Positions 40,085-49,723 are shown, numbered from the stretch's first letter. The stretch is DNA of 64,000 bases from Rhodopseudomonas boonkerdii (GCF_021184025.1 NZ_CP036537.1:4712001-4776000), one strand, 5' to 3'. Notes: generated by a model not told the origin, from the sequence alone. A program made the numbers and translations.

Positions 40085-41725
40085 GTGACACCTTCCCGCA
40101 CAGAACTCGCAGCCATCCTCATCGCAGCCGCTACCGCGCTCCTCGTCGCGGCGCCTGTGATATCGATCGCCGTTCTTGCGCTGCAGCCCGAGCCCGAACT
40201 CTGGCAACATCTCCTCGCCTATGTCCTGCCGCAGGCCCTGCGCGACACCGCTGCGCTGCTGCTCGGCGTAGGCCTCGTCGCCCTCGCCATCGGTGCCGGC
40301 ACCGCGTGGTTGATCTCGTCGCATGATTTCACCGGCCGCGCGCTGCTGCTCTGGCTGCTGCCGCTCCCGCTGGCGATCCCGACCTATCTCGCCGCCTATG
40401 TCTATGTGGATCTTTTCGAACCGCTCGGTCTCATCCATCGCGCGCTGGCGACGGCCATGCCGTTGCCCGACGCCATCAGGCTGCTGCCTGCCATGCGCTC
40501 GCTTCCGGGTGCTGTCTTCATCATCGGGCTCGTGCTCTATCCCTATGTCTATCTCTCCGCCCGCGCCATGTTTCAGCATCGCAGCGCAGATTTTGCCGAA
40601 GCGGCGAAAGTGCTCGGCGCCGGCCGCTGGACGACGTTTCGCCGCGTCTCGCTTCCGATGGCGCGGCCGGCCCTCGCAGTCGGTCTCGCCCTCGTCTCGC
40701 TGGAGACGCTGAACGATATCGGCGCCAGCGAATATCTCGGCGTGCGCACGCTGACGGTCTCGGTCTTTACCACCTGGCTCAATCGCGGCAGCCTCGCCGG
40801 CGCGGCGCAACTCTCGTTGTTCATGCTGGCCATCGTCACCGTCCTGATTACGATCGAACGATTTGGACGCCGCGAAAGCAGCTTCGAGTTCTCCGCCGAA
40901 AACCCGCGCCTGATGCCGCGGACGCAGCTCCATGGCTGGCGCGGCGCCTGCGCCTTCGTCGCCTGCCTTCTCCCTGCACTGCTCGGCTTTGCCGTACCGT
41001 TGCTCTATCTGCTGCATCAGAGCATCCGTCGCGGGCTGCTCGCGAGCGAAACGACGGTCTGGCGCGATGCCGGTCACACGATCATGCTCGCTGCCATTGC
41101 CACCGGCATCGCGTTGCTGCTCGGCCTCGTCGTGGTGATCGCGCAGCGCTGGCGTGCATCGCGCCTCACGGATGCGTCATTCGCCATCGCGCAGACAGGT
41201 TACGCGCTGCCCGGCCTCGTGCTGGCGCTCGGCCTGCTGACTCCGGTGCTGTTCGCCGACAACAGCGTCAACACCGTCGCACGATGGATCGGCATGCCGC
41301 TCCCGGGCCTGGTGATGATCGGGTCCGGTGCCGCCGTGGTGATTGCCTATGTGATCCGCTTCCTCGCGGTGCCCACCGGCCTCATCAAGGCCGGGTTCGA
41401 TCACATCCCGGCCGACTATGACGATAGCGCCCGCGCTGCGGGTGCGCCCGTCATGACGACTCTGCACACCATCCATCTGCCGCTGCTGCGCCCTGCGCTG
41501 CTCGGCGCCGTCATCGTCGTCTTCGTCGATTGCCTGAAGGAATTGCCGGCCACGCTGCTGTTGCGCCCGCTGAATGTCGAAACGCTGGCAACCTCGATCT
41601 ATCAATATGCGAGCCGCGGCAGTTTCGAGGAAGGCGCATTGGCGGCGCTGCTCATCGTTGCGGCAAGTATCGGGCCGGTCATGTGGTTGACGCGCTTTGC
41701 CGACGTGCCGAAGGGGCCGGCGTAG
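40085..41725 (+). CDS. fbpB: Fe(III) ABC transporter permease (FbpB type, fused two-domain)
   Basis: The 546-residue inner-membrane protein consists of two tandem binding-protein-dependent permease domains of about six helices each, as in SfuB/FbpB. Each half has an EAA loop that docks the ATPase: FAEAAKVLGAGRWTTFRRVSLP near residue 175 and YDDSARAAGAPVMTTLHTIHLP near residue 445. The start is GTG at 40085. It should pair with fbpA upstream, but no ATP-binding subunit follows; the next genes are unrelated and on the other strand. The ATPase must be encoded elsewhere. Confidence 0.93.
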   Translation: MTPSRTELAAILIAAATALLVAAPVISIAVLALQPEPELWQHLLAYVLPQALRDTAALLLGVGLVALAIGAGTAWLISSHDFTGRALLLWLLPLPLAIPTYLAAYVYVDLFEPLGLIHRALATAMPLPDAIRLLPAMRSLPGAVFIIGLVLYPYVYLSARAMFQHRSADFAEAAKVLGAGRWTTFRRVSLPMARPALAVGLALVSLETLNDIGASEYLGVRTLTVSVFTTWLNRGSLAGAAQLSLFMLAIVTVLITIERFGRRESSFEFSAENPRLMPRTQLHGWRGACAFVACLLPALLGFAVPLLYLLHQSIRRGLLASETTVWRDAGHTIMLAAIATGIALLLGLVVVIAQRWRASRLTDASFAIAQTGYALPGLVLALGLLTPVLFADNSVNTVARWIGMPLPGLVMIGSGAAVVIAYVIRFLAVPTGLIKAGFDHIPADYDDSARAAGAPVMTTLHTIHLPLLRPALLGAVIVVFVDCLKELPATLLLRPLNVETLATSIYQYASRGSFEEGALAALLIVAASIGPVMWLTRFADVPKGPA

Positions 41726-41732
41726 CTATCTG

Positions 41733-41857
41733 TGTCCCGGACGCGCTGCGGCATTCTTCATGCCGCTGCGCAGAGCCGGGATCATCATAAACTCCGGCGC
41801 TTGATACGGCCCCGGTTCTGCGAAGCAATACTTCGTATTGCATCGCGTCCGGGGTAC
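41733..41857. repeat. Palindromic intergenic repeat (GTCCCGGACGC...GCGTCCGGG family)
   Basis: GTCCCGGACGCGCTGCGGCA...TGCCGCTGCGCAGAGCCGGGATC is followed by CCCCGGTTCTGCGAAGCAATACTTCG...GCATCGCGTCCGGGG. These nested inverted segments can fold into a large hairpin between the convergent fbpB and AI-2E transporter genes. Confidence 0.75.
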
Positions 41858-41864
41858 GGAGCAA

Positions 41865-42932
41865 TCAATCCGCGACAATCACCTCGCCCCCCCTCCGCGA
41901 CTGCGCGAAGATCGCCCATCCCGCCACGAACATCGCCGCAATCACGGGTCCCACCACAAAGCCGTTGAGCCCGAGCGCATTGATCCCGCCGAGCGTCGAC
42001 AGCAGCACGAGATAATCCGGCAGCTTGGTATCCTTGCCCACCAGCATCGGACGCAGAATGTTGTCAACGAGGCCGATGACCAGGAAACCATAGGCAATCA
42101 GCACGACGCCCTTCACGACAGAGCCCGTCGCCAGCAGATAGACCGCCACTGGCATCCAGACGAGACCGGCCCCTACCGCCGGCAGCAGCGACAGGAACGC
42201 CATCAGCACCGCCCAGAGCAGTGCGGCACTGATGCCAAGAATCCAGAAGATCAGCCCGCCAAGCGCGCCCTGCGCCAGCGCGACGAGAATGCCACCCTTG
42301 ACGGTGGCCCGGATCACCACTGTGAACTTTTCGATCAGATCGTCGCGCAGGCCGGGCTTCAGCGGGATCGCATCCTTGAAACGCGCCGCCAGCGCATCGC
42401 CGTCCTTGAGCAGGAAGAACAGCAAATAGAGCATGATGCCGAGATTGACGATGAAGTCGAACGTGCCCTGGCCGATATTCAGCGCCTGCGACGCAAAGTA
42501 CTGGCTGCCCTGCATCAGCCCGTTCGACAGTTTTTCCTGCAGACCGGTGAGGCTTTCGATGCCGAAACGATCGAGCGTGCTCTTGATCCAGGCCGGTGCC
42601 GCATCGAAAATCTGCTGGGCATAGCGTACCGGATTGAACTCACCGGACTTCATCTTTCCGAACACCGCAGCCGCTTCCTGCGCCAGCGAGGCGCCGACCA
42701 CGGTCAGCGGCAGAATGACGATCAGAACGATCAGACCGACCGTGAGCAGCGCCGCAGAGTTCGGATGCTTTGGCATCCGCGCCAGCAGCCGTCGATGCAT
42801 CGGCGCGAACATGATGGCGATGACGATGCCCCACAGGATCGCGCTGTAGAAGGACGAGAGAATCCAGCCGAAAGCGAGCGACACCGCAATCAGCAACAGC
42901 ATGAAGGTGCGGTCCTCGAGACGGGCGCTCAT
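41865..42932 (-). CDS. AI-2E family (PerM/YdiK-like) transporter
   Basis: The 355-residue protein has about eight membrane helices in the AI-2E/UPF0118 arrangement: two N-terminal helices, then PLTVVGASLAQEAAAVFGKM and a long amphipathic middle segment, and a conserved C-terminal block (LSLLPAVGAGLVWMPVAVYLL, LRPMLVGKDTKLPDYLVLLSTLGG). Family members export small molecules or act in Na+/H+ exchange; the substrate is unknown. ATG 42932 has AAGGA 6 bases upstream. It sits alone between repeats. Confidence 0.9.
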   Translation of the reverse strand: MSARLEDRTFMLLLIAVSLAFGWILSSFYSAILWGIVIAIMFAPMHRRLLARMPKHPNSAALLTVGLIVLIVILPLTVVGASLAQEAAAVFGKMKSGEFNPVRYAQQIFDAAPAWIKSTLDRFGIESLTGLQEKLSNGLMQGSQYFASQALNIGQGTFDFIVNLGIMLYLLFFLLKDGDALAARFKDAIPLKPGLRDDLIEKFTVVIRATVKGGILVALAQGALGGLIFWILGISAALLWAVLMAFLSLLPAVGAGLVWMPVAVYLLATGSVVKGVVLIAYGFLVIGLVDNILRPMLVGKDTKLPDYLVLLSTLGGINALGLNGFVVGPVIAAMFVAGWAIFAQSRRGGEVIVAD

Positions 42933-42955
42933 GCAATGTCCTTAAAATATGCGAA

Positions 42956-43079
42956 TGCCCGGCGGCGCCGGGCACGAACTCGTGGGATGGGTAAAGTGCA
43001 GCGAAACCCATCGATAACACGTGCCGCAGGTGATGGTTCCGCTCCGGCGCGATGCGCCTGCGCTCACCTCATCCTACGG
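42956..43079. repeat. Palindromic repeats (TGCCCGGC..GCCGGGCA and GATGGGTaaagTGCAGCGAAACCCATC family)
   Basis: A 19-base hairpin TGCCCGGCGGCGCCGGGCA (42956-42974) is followed by GTGGGATGGGT...AGCGAAACCCATC and an inverted GATGG...CTGCGCTCACCTCATCCTACGGG. These are the GATGGGT/ACCCATC intergenic repeats common in Rhizobiales. They separate the AI-2E gene from scoB, which lies upstream on the same strand. Confidence 0.75.
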
Positions 43080-43088
43080 GTTACGATC

Positions 43089-43739
43089 TCACGTATTGGT
43101 CAGCGCCACCCGAAAATCGGCTTCGGTCTTTGCCTTCACCTCGTCCAGCGTCACGCCATCGGCGAGTTCGATCAGTGCCATCCCGCCATCACCATGCTTG
43201 TCGATGGTGAACACCGCGAGATCGGTGACGACCATATCGACCACGCGCTCGCCGGTCAGGGGCAGATCGCACTTCTTGAGTAGCTTCGCGCCGTCCTTGG
43301 CGGAATGCTCCATCACGACGACGACGCGCTTGACGCCGGCGACGAGATCCATCGCGCCGCCCATGCCCTTCACCATCTTGCCGGGGATCATCCAGTTGGC
43401 GAGATCGCCATTCTGAGCCACCTGCATGGCGCCGAGAATCGACAGGTCGATGTGGCCGCCGCGGACCATGCCGAACGAGTCGGCCGACGAGAAGTAGCTG
43501 GTGGTCGGCAGTTCGGTGACGGTCTGCTTGCCGGCATTGATGAGGTCCGGATCTTCCTCGCCCTCATAGGGGAACGGGCCCATGCCGAGCATGCCGTTCT
43601 CGCTCTGCAGCTGAACGTCGACGCCTTCCGGAATGTAGTTCGACACCAGCGTCGGGATACCGATGCCGAGATTCACGTAGTAACCGTCACGCAGTTCCTT
43701 CGCAGCGCGGGCTGCCATCTGATCGCGGGTCCAGGCCAT
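43089..43739 (-). CDS. scoB: 3-oxoacid (succinyl-CoA:acetoacetate) CoA-transferase subunit B
   Basis: With subunit A this enzyme moves CoA from succinyl-CoA to acetoacetate, feeding ketone bodies and PHB breakdown products into metabolism. The 216-residue protein shows the beta-subunit catalytic glutamate in [10 protein letters not shown] near residue 51 and [20 protein letters not shown] and [14 protein letters not shown] 43739 follows AGGAG. scoA lies 28 bases upstream on the same strand, so the two are one operon, in the usual A-then-B order. Confidence 0.93.
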   Translation of the reverse strand: MAWTRDQMAARAAKELRDGYYVNLGIGIPTLVSNYIPEGVDVQLQSENGMLGMGPFPYEGEEDPDLINAGKQTVTELPTTSYFSSADSFGMVRGGHIDLSILGAMQVAQNGDLANWMIPGKMVKGMGGAMDLVAGVKRVVVVMEHSAKDGAKLLKKCDLPLTGERVVDMVVTDLAVFTIDKHGDGGMALIELADGVTLDEVKAKTEADFRVALTNT

Positions 43740-43767
43740 TGTGGCTCTCCTGCTGAATGTCTGAGCG

Positions 43768-44475
43768 TTAAGCGGGGCGCTGACGGGAAGTGACTTTTTC
43801 GATGCGCTTCTTGCCGGTGCCGACCTCGACGATGCGCTGCACGAAAATGCCGGGCGTGTGGATATGATCCGGATCGATCTCGCCGGGCTGCACCAGGTGC
43901 TCCACCTCGGCGATGGTGATCTTGGCCGCGGTCGCCATCATCGGGTTAAAGTTCCGCGCGGTCTTGCGATAGACGAGGTTGCCGGCGGTATCGCCCTTCC
44001 AGGCATGGACGATCGCGATGTCGGCGAACAGGCCGCGCTCCAGCATGTAGGTCTCGCCGTTGAACTCCATGGTCGGCTTGCCTTCGGAGATCAGCGTGCC
44101 GACGCCGGTCTTGGTGTAGAAGCCGGGAATGCCCGCGCCGCCGGCGCGGATACGCTCGGCCAGGGTGCCCTGCGGAGAAAATTCGAGTTCCAGCTCGCCG
44201 GCCAGATACTGCTGCGCGAAAAGCTTGTTCTCGCCCACATAGGACGAAATCATCTTCTTGATCTGGCGGGTCTCCAGCAGACGCGACAGGCCGATACCAT
44301 CCACGCCGGCATTGTTGGAGACGACCGTGAGGTCCTTGACGCCGCTGTCGCGCAGCGCGTCGGAAAGATCCTCGGCGATACCGCACAGGCCGAAGCCGCC
44401 CGACATGATCATCATGCCGTCCTTGAGGATGCCGTCGAGTGCCGATTTGGCGTCGGGGTAGACCTTGTTGACCAT
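43768..44475 (-). CDS. scoA: 3-oxoacid CoA-transferase subunit A
   Basis: This is the alpha subunit partner of scoB. The 235-residue protein has the glycine-rich CoA-binding N-terminal loop [16 protein letters not shown] (residues 22-37). [11 protein letters not shown] follows, then the conserved [15 protein letters not shown] near residue 114 and [19 protein letters not shown] near residue 170. Length is standard. It is the first gene of the pair and its promoter should lie at 44476-44641, the gap to the divergent AsmA-like gene. Confidence 0.93.
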   Translation of the reverse strand: MVNKVYPDAKSALDGILKDGMMIMSGGFGLCGIAEDLSDALRDSGVKDLTVVSNNAGVDGIGLSRLLETRQIKKMISSYVGENKLFAQQYLAGELELEFSPQGTLAERIRAGGAGIPGFYTKTGVGTLISEGKPTMEFNGETYMLERGLFADIAIVHAWKGDTAGNLVYRKTARNFNPMMATAAKITIAEVEHLVQPGEIDPDHIHTPGIFVQRIVEVGTGKKRIEKVTSRQRPA

Positions 44476-44641
44476 GGGGGAATCGACCTGATGAAAGGAG
44501 CTCGGAGGTCCGGCTGGTGCCGCAATGCGACGAAGTATTAGGCGGAAACCTTTGAGCCCGTCAATCGCAGTGGATGCGACCCCTTCACACCCCGTCCGGC
44601 CTTGAAAGCGTCAAGAAAACCGATCAAATTGAGGACCTTGG

Positions 44642-46663
44642 ATGCGGGGCGAGCACGGACGTGGCTGCGCCCCGGCTGCGTTTGAACGAATAGCAACCCC
44701 GGATAGATCATTGACGAAAGCCCAAGGAATAAAGCGCCTGGGGATGCCCATCGTGGCGTTCCTGGGCGTCGTCGTGATCGGGCTGTCCGCCATGTCGTGG
44801 CTGCTCAGCCGTGAGGCGTTGCGTAGCGCGGTCGAAACCCAGATCCGCAGCGTCACCGGGCTCGATTTCGTGGTCAACGGCGCCGTCGATATCTCGGTAT
44901 TCCCCGGCAGCTATGTGTCGTTTCACGATGTCGGGCTGAAGAACGGCGGCGCCATCGATCCCGCCTTGTCGGTGGACGTCCTCACCGCCAATCTGCGCCT
45001 GCTGCCGCTGCTGCTGCAGCGTTTCGAAATCGCCGACATGGTGATGCTACGGCCGCGCATTCGCGTGATCCGCGAGGCCAATGGCGACAGCAATTGGGCA
45101 CCGTTCATCGAGTCCATCGCACGCAAGACCAAGCCCGGCGCGGAACAGCTCTCCTTTTCCGAAATCCGCATTCAGGACGGCCAGCTCGACTACCGCGATT
45201 CGCATAATCACGAGCGCCTGAACGATATCGACCTCGCGCTGGCGTGGCCCTCGATCTCACGCTCCTTCGCCGCCACTGGCCAGTTCGACTGGCGCGGCGA
45301 GCGCGTCGATGCAAGCCTCAGCGTCAGCGACTTCCTCGCCGCCTTGTCCGGCGAGCGCTCCGGCCTGAAGGCGCGTTTCGCCAGCGCGCCGATCAAGCTC
45401 GCTTTCGACGGCAATATCGCCAACCGCGCCAGTCTGGTGATGGAGGGGACGCTCACCGCCGACAGCCTGTCGCTGCGCAATGCGCTGCGCTGGGTCGGCC
45501 AGTCCCCGCCCGGCGCCGGCGGCTTCGGCCGCTTCGCCCTGAAGGCGCGCGCCAGCCTGGTCGGTCCTTCCATCGCGCTCACCAATGTCAATGTCGAACT
45601 CGACGGCAACACCGCCGAAGGCGTCATGACCTATAGCAATTCAGGCCGCCAGACCTTGCAAGCAACGCTGGCCGCCGGCGCGCTCGACTTCACGCCCTAT
45701 GTCTCCACCGTGCGCCTGCTCGCCTCCGGCCAGCGCGACTGGAGCCGACAGCTGTTCGATCTCGACGCCCTGTCCTCCGTCGATCTGGACATGCGGCTCT
45801 CCGCGGCCAAGGTGACCATCGGCTCCTCGACCCTCGGCCGCACCGCGCTCGGCGCAAATCTGCGCGGCGGCGCGCTGGCGCTGTCGGTGGGCGAAGCGCA
45901 GGTCTACGGCGGCATCGCCCGCGGCTCGTTCAGCATCGCGCGTTCGGACAGTATCGCCGATGTGAAGGCGCAGGTGCAGTTCAGCGATGTCGATCTGCTC
46001 GCCTGCGCCAGCGACCTGTTCGGCGTCACCCGCCTCACCGGCCGCGGCACGCTCAACATGATGCTGGAGGCCTCCGGCTCATCGCCCTTCGGCCTCGCCC
46101 AGTCGCTCGACGGCTCGGCCACCCTGATCGGTCAGGACGGCGCCATTACCGGCTTCAATGTCGAACAGCTCCTGAAACGCCTCGAGCGCCGCCCGCTCTC
46201 CGGCGCCGGCAATTTCCGCTCCGGCTCGACGCCGTTCTCGAATCTGGTCATGCAGTTGAAATTCAACGACGGCACCGCCACCGCCCAGGACATCCGCATC
46301 GAGGGCCCGACCTCGAAGCTGACGCTGACCGGCACCGCCTCGGTCCCCGCCCGCGAATACGACATGAAGGGCACCGCCAGCCTGAAAGCCGCCGCCAATG
46401 GCAGCGGCGGCTTCGAACTGCCTTTCGTCATTCAGGGGCCGTGGGACGATCCGTTGATCTTCCCGGACCCCGAAAGCCTGATCCGCCGCTCGCCCGGCGC
46501 CGCGCCGCTGCTCGATGCGGTCAAGGACCGCAAGACCAAGGATGCCGTGCGTTCGGTGATCGAGCGCTTCACCTCGGCGCCGAAGGCCTTGCAGCCGGAT
46601 GCGGAGAAGAAGGATGAAACCCCAGCTGCCGCTGCACCGGCGGAGCCCGAGAAGGCGAACTGA
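44642..46663 (+). CDS. AsmA-family envelope protein
   Basis: The 673-residue protein has one N-terminal membrane anchor (PIVAFLGVVVIGLSAMSWLL) and a long periplasmic beta-rich body typical of AsmA/TamB-like proteins, now viewed as lipid-transfer bridges to the outer membrane. Visible AsmA features are GLDFVVNGAVDISVFPGSYVS near residues 77-98, IRVIREANGDSNW, and a C-terminal AsmA_2 block (LIGQDGAITGFNVEQLLKRL, GTASVPAREYDMKGTASL). The tail is Pro/Ala/Glu-rich. The start is uncertain: ATG 44642 is given, while TTG 44711 and ATG 44744 are alternatives nearer the anchor. Confidence 0.82.
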   Translation: MRGEHGRGCAPAAFERIATPDRSLTKAQGIKRLGMPIVAFLGVVVIGLSAMSWLLSREALRSAVETQIRSVTGLDFVVNGAVDISVFPGSYVSFHDVGLKNGGAIDPALSVDVLTANLRLLPLLLQRFEIADMVMLRPRIRVIREANGDSNWAPFIESIARKTKPGAEQLSFSEIRIQDGQLDYRDSHNHERLNDIDLALAWPSISRSFAATGQFDWRGERVDASLSVSDFLAALSGERSGLKARFASAPIKLAFDGNIANRASLVMEGTLTADSLSLRNALRWVGQSPPGAGGFGRFALKARASLVGPSIALTNVNVELDGNTAEGVMTYSNSGRQTLQATLAAGALDFTPYVSTVRLLASGQRDWSRQLFDLDALSSVDLDMRLSAAKVTIGSSTLGRTALGANLRGGALALSVGEAQVYGGIARGSFSIARSDSIADVKAQVQFSDVDLLACASDLFGVTRLTGRGTLNMMLEASGSSPFGLAQSLDGSATLIGQDGAITGFNVEQLLKRLERRPLSGAGNFRSGSTPFSNLVMQLKFNDGTATAQDIRIEGPTSKLTLTGTASVPAREYDMKGTASLKAAANGSGGFELPFVIQGPWDDPLIFPDPESLIRRSPGAAPLLDAVKDRKTKDAVRSVIERFTSAPKALQPDAEKKDETPAAAAPAEPEKAN

Positions 46664-46669
46664 ACGCCG

Positions 46670-47485
46670 CTACAACGGCGCCGCGCTCTCGCCCTTGCTG
46701 CTCGACAGCTTCGTCGCCAGTGATGCCGCGACGATCAGGACGGTGATGAAGCCGACGATCAGCGTGCAGATCGCGTTGATCTCCGGCTTCACGCCCAGGC
46801 GCACTTCCGAATAGATGCGGATCGGCAGCGTTGCCGAACCCGGCCCCGTCGTAAAACTCGCGATCACGAGGTCGTCCAACGACAGCGTGAAGGCCAGCAT
46901 CCAGCCCGCCGCAATCGCCGGCCAGATCAGCGGCAGCGTCACTGATACAAACGCGCGAAGCGGATCGCGGCCGAGATCCATCGCCGCTTCCTCCAGGCTG
47001 CGATCGATTGCGGCAAGGCGCGACTGCACAACCACCGTGACGAAACACATGGTCAGCGTCGTATGCGCGATGGTGACGGTCCAGAAACCGCGGCCGGCGT
47101 CGATGGCGACGACCAGCAGGAGCAGCGACAGGCCGGTGATCACCTCCGGCATCACCAGCGGCGCATAGAGCATGCCGGACATCACGGCCCGCCCGCGAAA
47201 ACCGCCGCCGCGGGTCAGCGCCACCGCCGCCAGCGTGCCGAGCAGCGTCGCCAAGGTCGCGGATGCCACGCCCACGCGGATGCTCATCCACGCCGCATCG
47301 AGCATCGCGCGGTCGTTGAAGAATTCCGTGTACCAGCGCGTCGACCAGCCACCCCACACGGTCACGAGGCGCGAGGCGTTGAACGAATAGATGACGAGAA
47401 TGACGATTGGCAGATAAAGAAACGCGAAGCCGAGCGCGAGCGAGGCGATGTTGAGGCGCGACAGGCGGAGCGGATGCGAATTCAT
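46670..47485 (-). CDS. potI: Polyamine-type ABC permease (PotI/PotC)
   Basis: The 271-residue inner-membrane protein has six helices and the EAA loop LEEAAMDLGRDPLRAFVSVTLPLI near residue 165 that contacts the ATPase. It matches the putrescine/spermidine permease PotI/PotC pattern (YLPIVILVIYSFNASRLVT, SLDDLVIASFTTGPGSATLP). Its ATG overlaps the last base of the upstream permease stop (TGATG), so translation is coupled. It is the last gene of a three-gene transport operon. Whether the substrate is spermidine or putrescine cannot be decided. Confidence 0.9.
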   Translation of the reverse strand: MNSHPLRLSRLNIASLALGFAFLYLPIVILVIYSFNASRLVTVWGGWSTRWYTEFFNDRAMLDAAWMSIRVGVASATLATLLGTLAAVALTRGGGFRGRAVMSGMLYAPLVMPEVITGLSLLLLVVAIDAGRGFWTVTIAHTTLTMCFVTVVVQSRLAAIDRSLEEAAMDLGRDPLRAFVSVTLPLIWPAIAAGWMLAFTLSLDDLVIASFTTGPGSATLPIRIYSEVRLGVKPEINAICTLIVGFITVLIVAASLATKLSSSKGESAAPL

Positions 47486-48396
47486 CAGCGGCGCTCCAGA
47501 TGATGGCGCTGCACCCGATCATAGACCAGGAGCGGCACCAGCAGCACACCGAGCAGCACCACCGCCAGCGCCGAGGCCAGCGGCCAGTCCTTGTTGGTGA
47601 AGAATTCCAGCCACAGCGTCTGCCCGATCATCATCGAGTCCGAGCCCGCCAGCAGATCCGGGATCACGAATTCGCCGGTGATCGGAATGAAGCACAGCAG
47701 CGCGCCGGCGAAGATGCCGCGCCAGGACAGCGGCACCGTCACCATCCAGAACGCATCGAAACGCGACACGCCGAGATCGGCGGCGGCTTCCAGCAGCGCC
47801 GGATCGGCCTTTGCGAGCGTCGCATAGAGCGGCAGGATCATGAAGGGCAGATAGGAATAGACGATGCCGAGATACATGGCGCTGTCGGTGGCAAGCCAGA
47901 CCACCGGCGCGCTCACGAGATGCAGCGCCATTAGGATCTGGTTGAGCAGGCCGTCATGCTGCAGGATGTTGATCCAGGCATAGATGCGGATCAGGAACGA
48001 GGTCCAGAACGGCACGATCACCAGCATCATGGCGATGCCCTGCCAACGCGCCGGCAGCCGCGCCATGCCATAGGCCACGGGATAACCGATCACCAGCAGC
48101 AGCAGCGTCGCGGTGAAGGCCACCGTGATGCTGCGCAGATAGGACGAGACGTAAAGCTGGTCCGCCAGCAGCGACCGGAAATTGTCGAAGGACAGCGCGG
48201 CGAACGCATCCTTCAGTCCCGCAAAACCATCCGCCAATCCGAACACCGGCAGATAAGGCGGCTGTGCCAGCGTCGTCTGCGACAGGCTGATCTTCACCAC
48301 GAAACCGAACGGCAGCAGGAAGAACAGCAGCATCCAGACATAGGGCGGGATCGCCATCCGGCGAGCCGGCGCGGTGAACAGGCGTCTGGCGTTCAT
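47485..48396 (-). CDS. potH: Polyamine-type ABC permease (PotH/PotB)
   Basis: The 303-residue protein is the second permease of the transporter, with a long first periplasmic loop and six helices. The EAA loop LLEAAADLGVSRFDAFWMVTVPLS lies near residue 206 and is followed by FIPITGEFVIPDLLAGSDSMM, characteristic of PotB/PotH. ATG 48396 overlaps the stop of the ATPase gene by four bases (ATGA); a much longer in-frame reading upstream is a shadow of the ATPase gene. The tight overlaps show one operon. Confidence 0.91.
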   Translation of the reverse strand: MNARRLFTAPARRMAIPPYVWMLLFFLLPFGFVVKISLSQTTLAQPPYLPVFGLADGFAGLKDAFAALSFDNFRSLLADQLYVSSYLRSITVAFTATLLLLVIGYPVAYGMARLPARWQGIAMMLVIVPFWTSFLIRIYAWINILQHDGLLNQILMALHLVSAPVVWLATDSAMYLGIVYSYLPFMILPLYATLAKADPALLEAAADLGVSRFDAFWMVTVPLSWRGIFAGALLCFIPITGEFVIPDLLAGSDSMMIGQTLWLEFFTNKDWPLASALAVVLLGVLLVPLLVYDRVQRHHLERR

Positions 48397-49556
48397 CGCG
48401 CGAGCACCACGCAGTCGTCCGGCGTGAACCAGGCGGTGACGCGCTCGCCGATCGCATAGGCATCGACATCGAGCCGGGCGGTGTTCGCCAATGCTACGCG
48501 CAAGGTCGCGCCGTGATCGAGCTTCAGCTTGTAGACCGAGCGGCCGCCGAGATAACCGACATCGTCGACGACCCCCTCGATGCTGTTCATGCCGCCAGAA
48601 TGATTGAGCCCGGCGGCCAGCCCGCGGCGCGACAGCCTGATCTTTTCCGGCCGGATCGCCACGCAGACCGCGAGAGCGTCGGGCGGCTGCTGCGGCAGGG
48701 TCGCAAACAGCGTGCCCGTGCCGTGGCCCTCGATGGTCAGGCGATGACCGTCGCGAACGCGGATCTCGCCCTCGATCGCATTGATGTCGCCGACGAACTC
48801 CGCGACCCAACGCGATGCCGGTGCTTCATAGAGCTGCCGCGGCGTCGCCACCTGTTGCAGGCGGCCGCCATGCATGACGCCGATCCGGTCGGCCATGGAC
48901 ATGGCCTCGTCCTGATCGTGAGTTACGATCACGAAAGTGAGGCCGAGCTGGCGCTGCAGCCGCATCAGCTCCGTCTGCGTTTCCTCGCGCAGTTTCTTGT
49001 CGAGCGCCGCCAGGGGCTCGTCGAGCAGCAGCAGTTTCGGGTGCCGCGCCAGTGCGCGAGCCAGCGCCACGCGCTGTTTCTGGCCGCCGGAGAGCTGATG
49101 CGGCTTGCGCTGCTCGAGCCCGGTCAACTTCACCAGCGCAATCATGTCGGCCACGCGTGCGTCGATGCCGACGCGGGTCAGACCTGCATTCTTCAGCCCG
49201 AAGCCGATATTGTCGCGCACGCTCAGATGCGGAAATAGCGCATAGTTCTGGAACATCATGTTGACCGGCCGCTGATGCGGCGGCACCGCGGCGATGTCCT
49301 CGCCGTTCAGTTCGATGCGGCCGCTGTCCGGCGTCTCGAAACCGGCCAGCATGCGCAGCAGCGTGGTCTTGCCGCAGCCGGACGGCCCGAGCAGCGCGAA
49401 GAACTCGCCTTTCCGGATATCGAGCGACAACCCGTCGACGGCCGCATGCGCACCGAAACGCTTCGACACAGCGTCGATCCGCAGCAGCGGCGTGGGATAG
49501 GCGACAGCGAGGTCGTCCTCGGTCGCGACATCGGCGGTGGTGGCGGGATTCGTCAT
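48393..49556 (-). CDS. potG: Polyamine-type ABC transporter ATPase (PotG/PotA)
   Basis: The 387-residue ATPase energises import. It has Walker A GPSGCGKTT near residue 57, the signature LSGGQKQRVALARAL near residue 155, Walker B LLLLDEPLAALD near residue 175, the His switch VTHDQDEA, and a C-terminal TOBE domain. PotG-like PPHQRPVNMMFQNYALFPHL is present. It is the first gene of the three-gene operon. No substrate-binding protein (PotF/PotD) gene flanks it: upstream lies a repeat cluster and then a cyclic-di-GMP gene, so the binding protein must be elsewhere. Confidence 0.93.
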   Translation of the reverse strand: MTNPATTADVATEDDLAVAYPTPLLRIDAVSKRFGAHAAVDGLSLDIRKGEFFALLGPSGCGKTTLLRMLAGFETPDSGRIELNGEDIAAVPPHQRPVNMMFQNYALFPHLSVRDNIGFGLKNAGLTRVGIDARVADMIALVKLTGLEQRKPHQLSGGQKQRVALARALARHPKLLLLDEPLAALDKKLREETQTELMRLQRQLGLTFVIVTHDQDEAMSMADRIGVMHGGRLQQVATPRQLYEAPASRWVAEFVGDINAIEGEIRVRDGHRLTIEGHGTGTLFATLPQQPPDALAVCVAIRPEKIRLSRRGLAAGLNHSGGMNSIEGVVDDVGYLGGRSVYKLKLDHGATLRVALANTARLDVDAYAIGERVTAWFTPDDCVVLAR

Positions 49557-49620
49557 GGCCGCAAACTAGCGGCGGAACCGGGCGGGCTCAACACTCGGAA
49601 AAGGAGGAGACCATCTCCCT

Positions 49621-49723
49621 CCCTCATGGTGAGGAGCGCGCCGTTGCGCGCGTCTCGAACCATGAGATGCCCTGGCTCCTGAGCGCGCGGCCATCCTTCG
49701 AGACGCCGCTGCGCGGCTCCTCA
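49621..49723. repeat. Dispersed repeat, CCTCATGGTGAGGAGC / CATCCTTCGAGACGC family, copy 1 of the cluster
   Basis: CCCTCATGGTGAGGAGCGCG...CGTCTCGAACCATGAG is followed by GGCCATCCTTCGAGACGC...GCGGCTCCTCAG. This is the same family as 39945-40037 with the two halves exchanged. It lies upstream of potG in a 514-base gene-free gap. Confidence 0.85.

Noticed and set aside
41838..43283. 481-codon reading frame across the AI-2E gene and scoB
   Set aside because: It runs through palindromic repeats and two real genes on the opposite strand.
47485..48810. 441-codon version of the PotH permease
   Set aside because: Its first 138 codons are a shadow of the potG gene; the ATG at 48396 with ATGA overlap is the real start.
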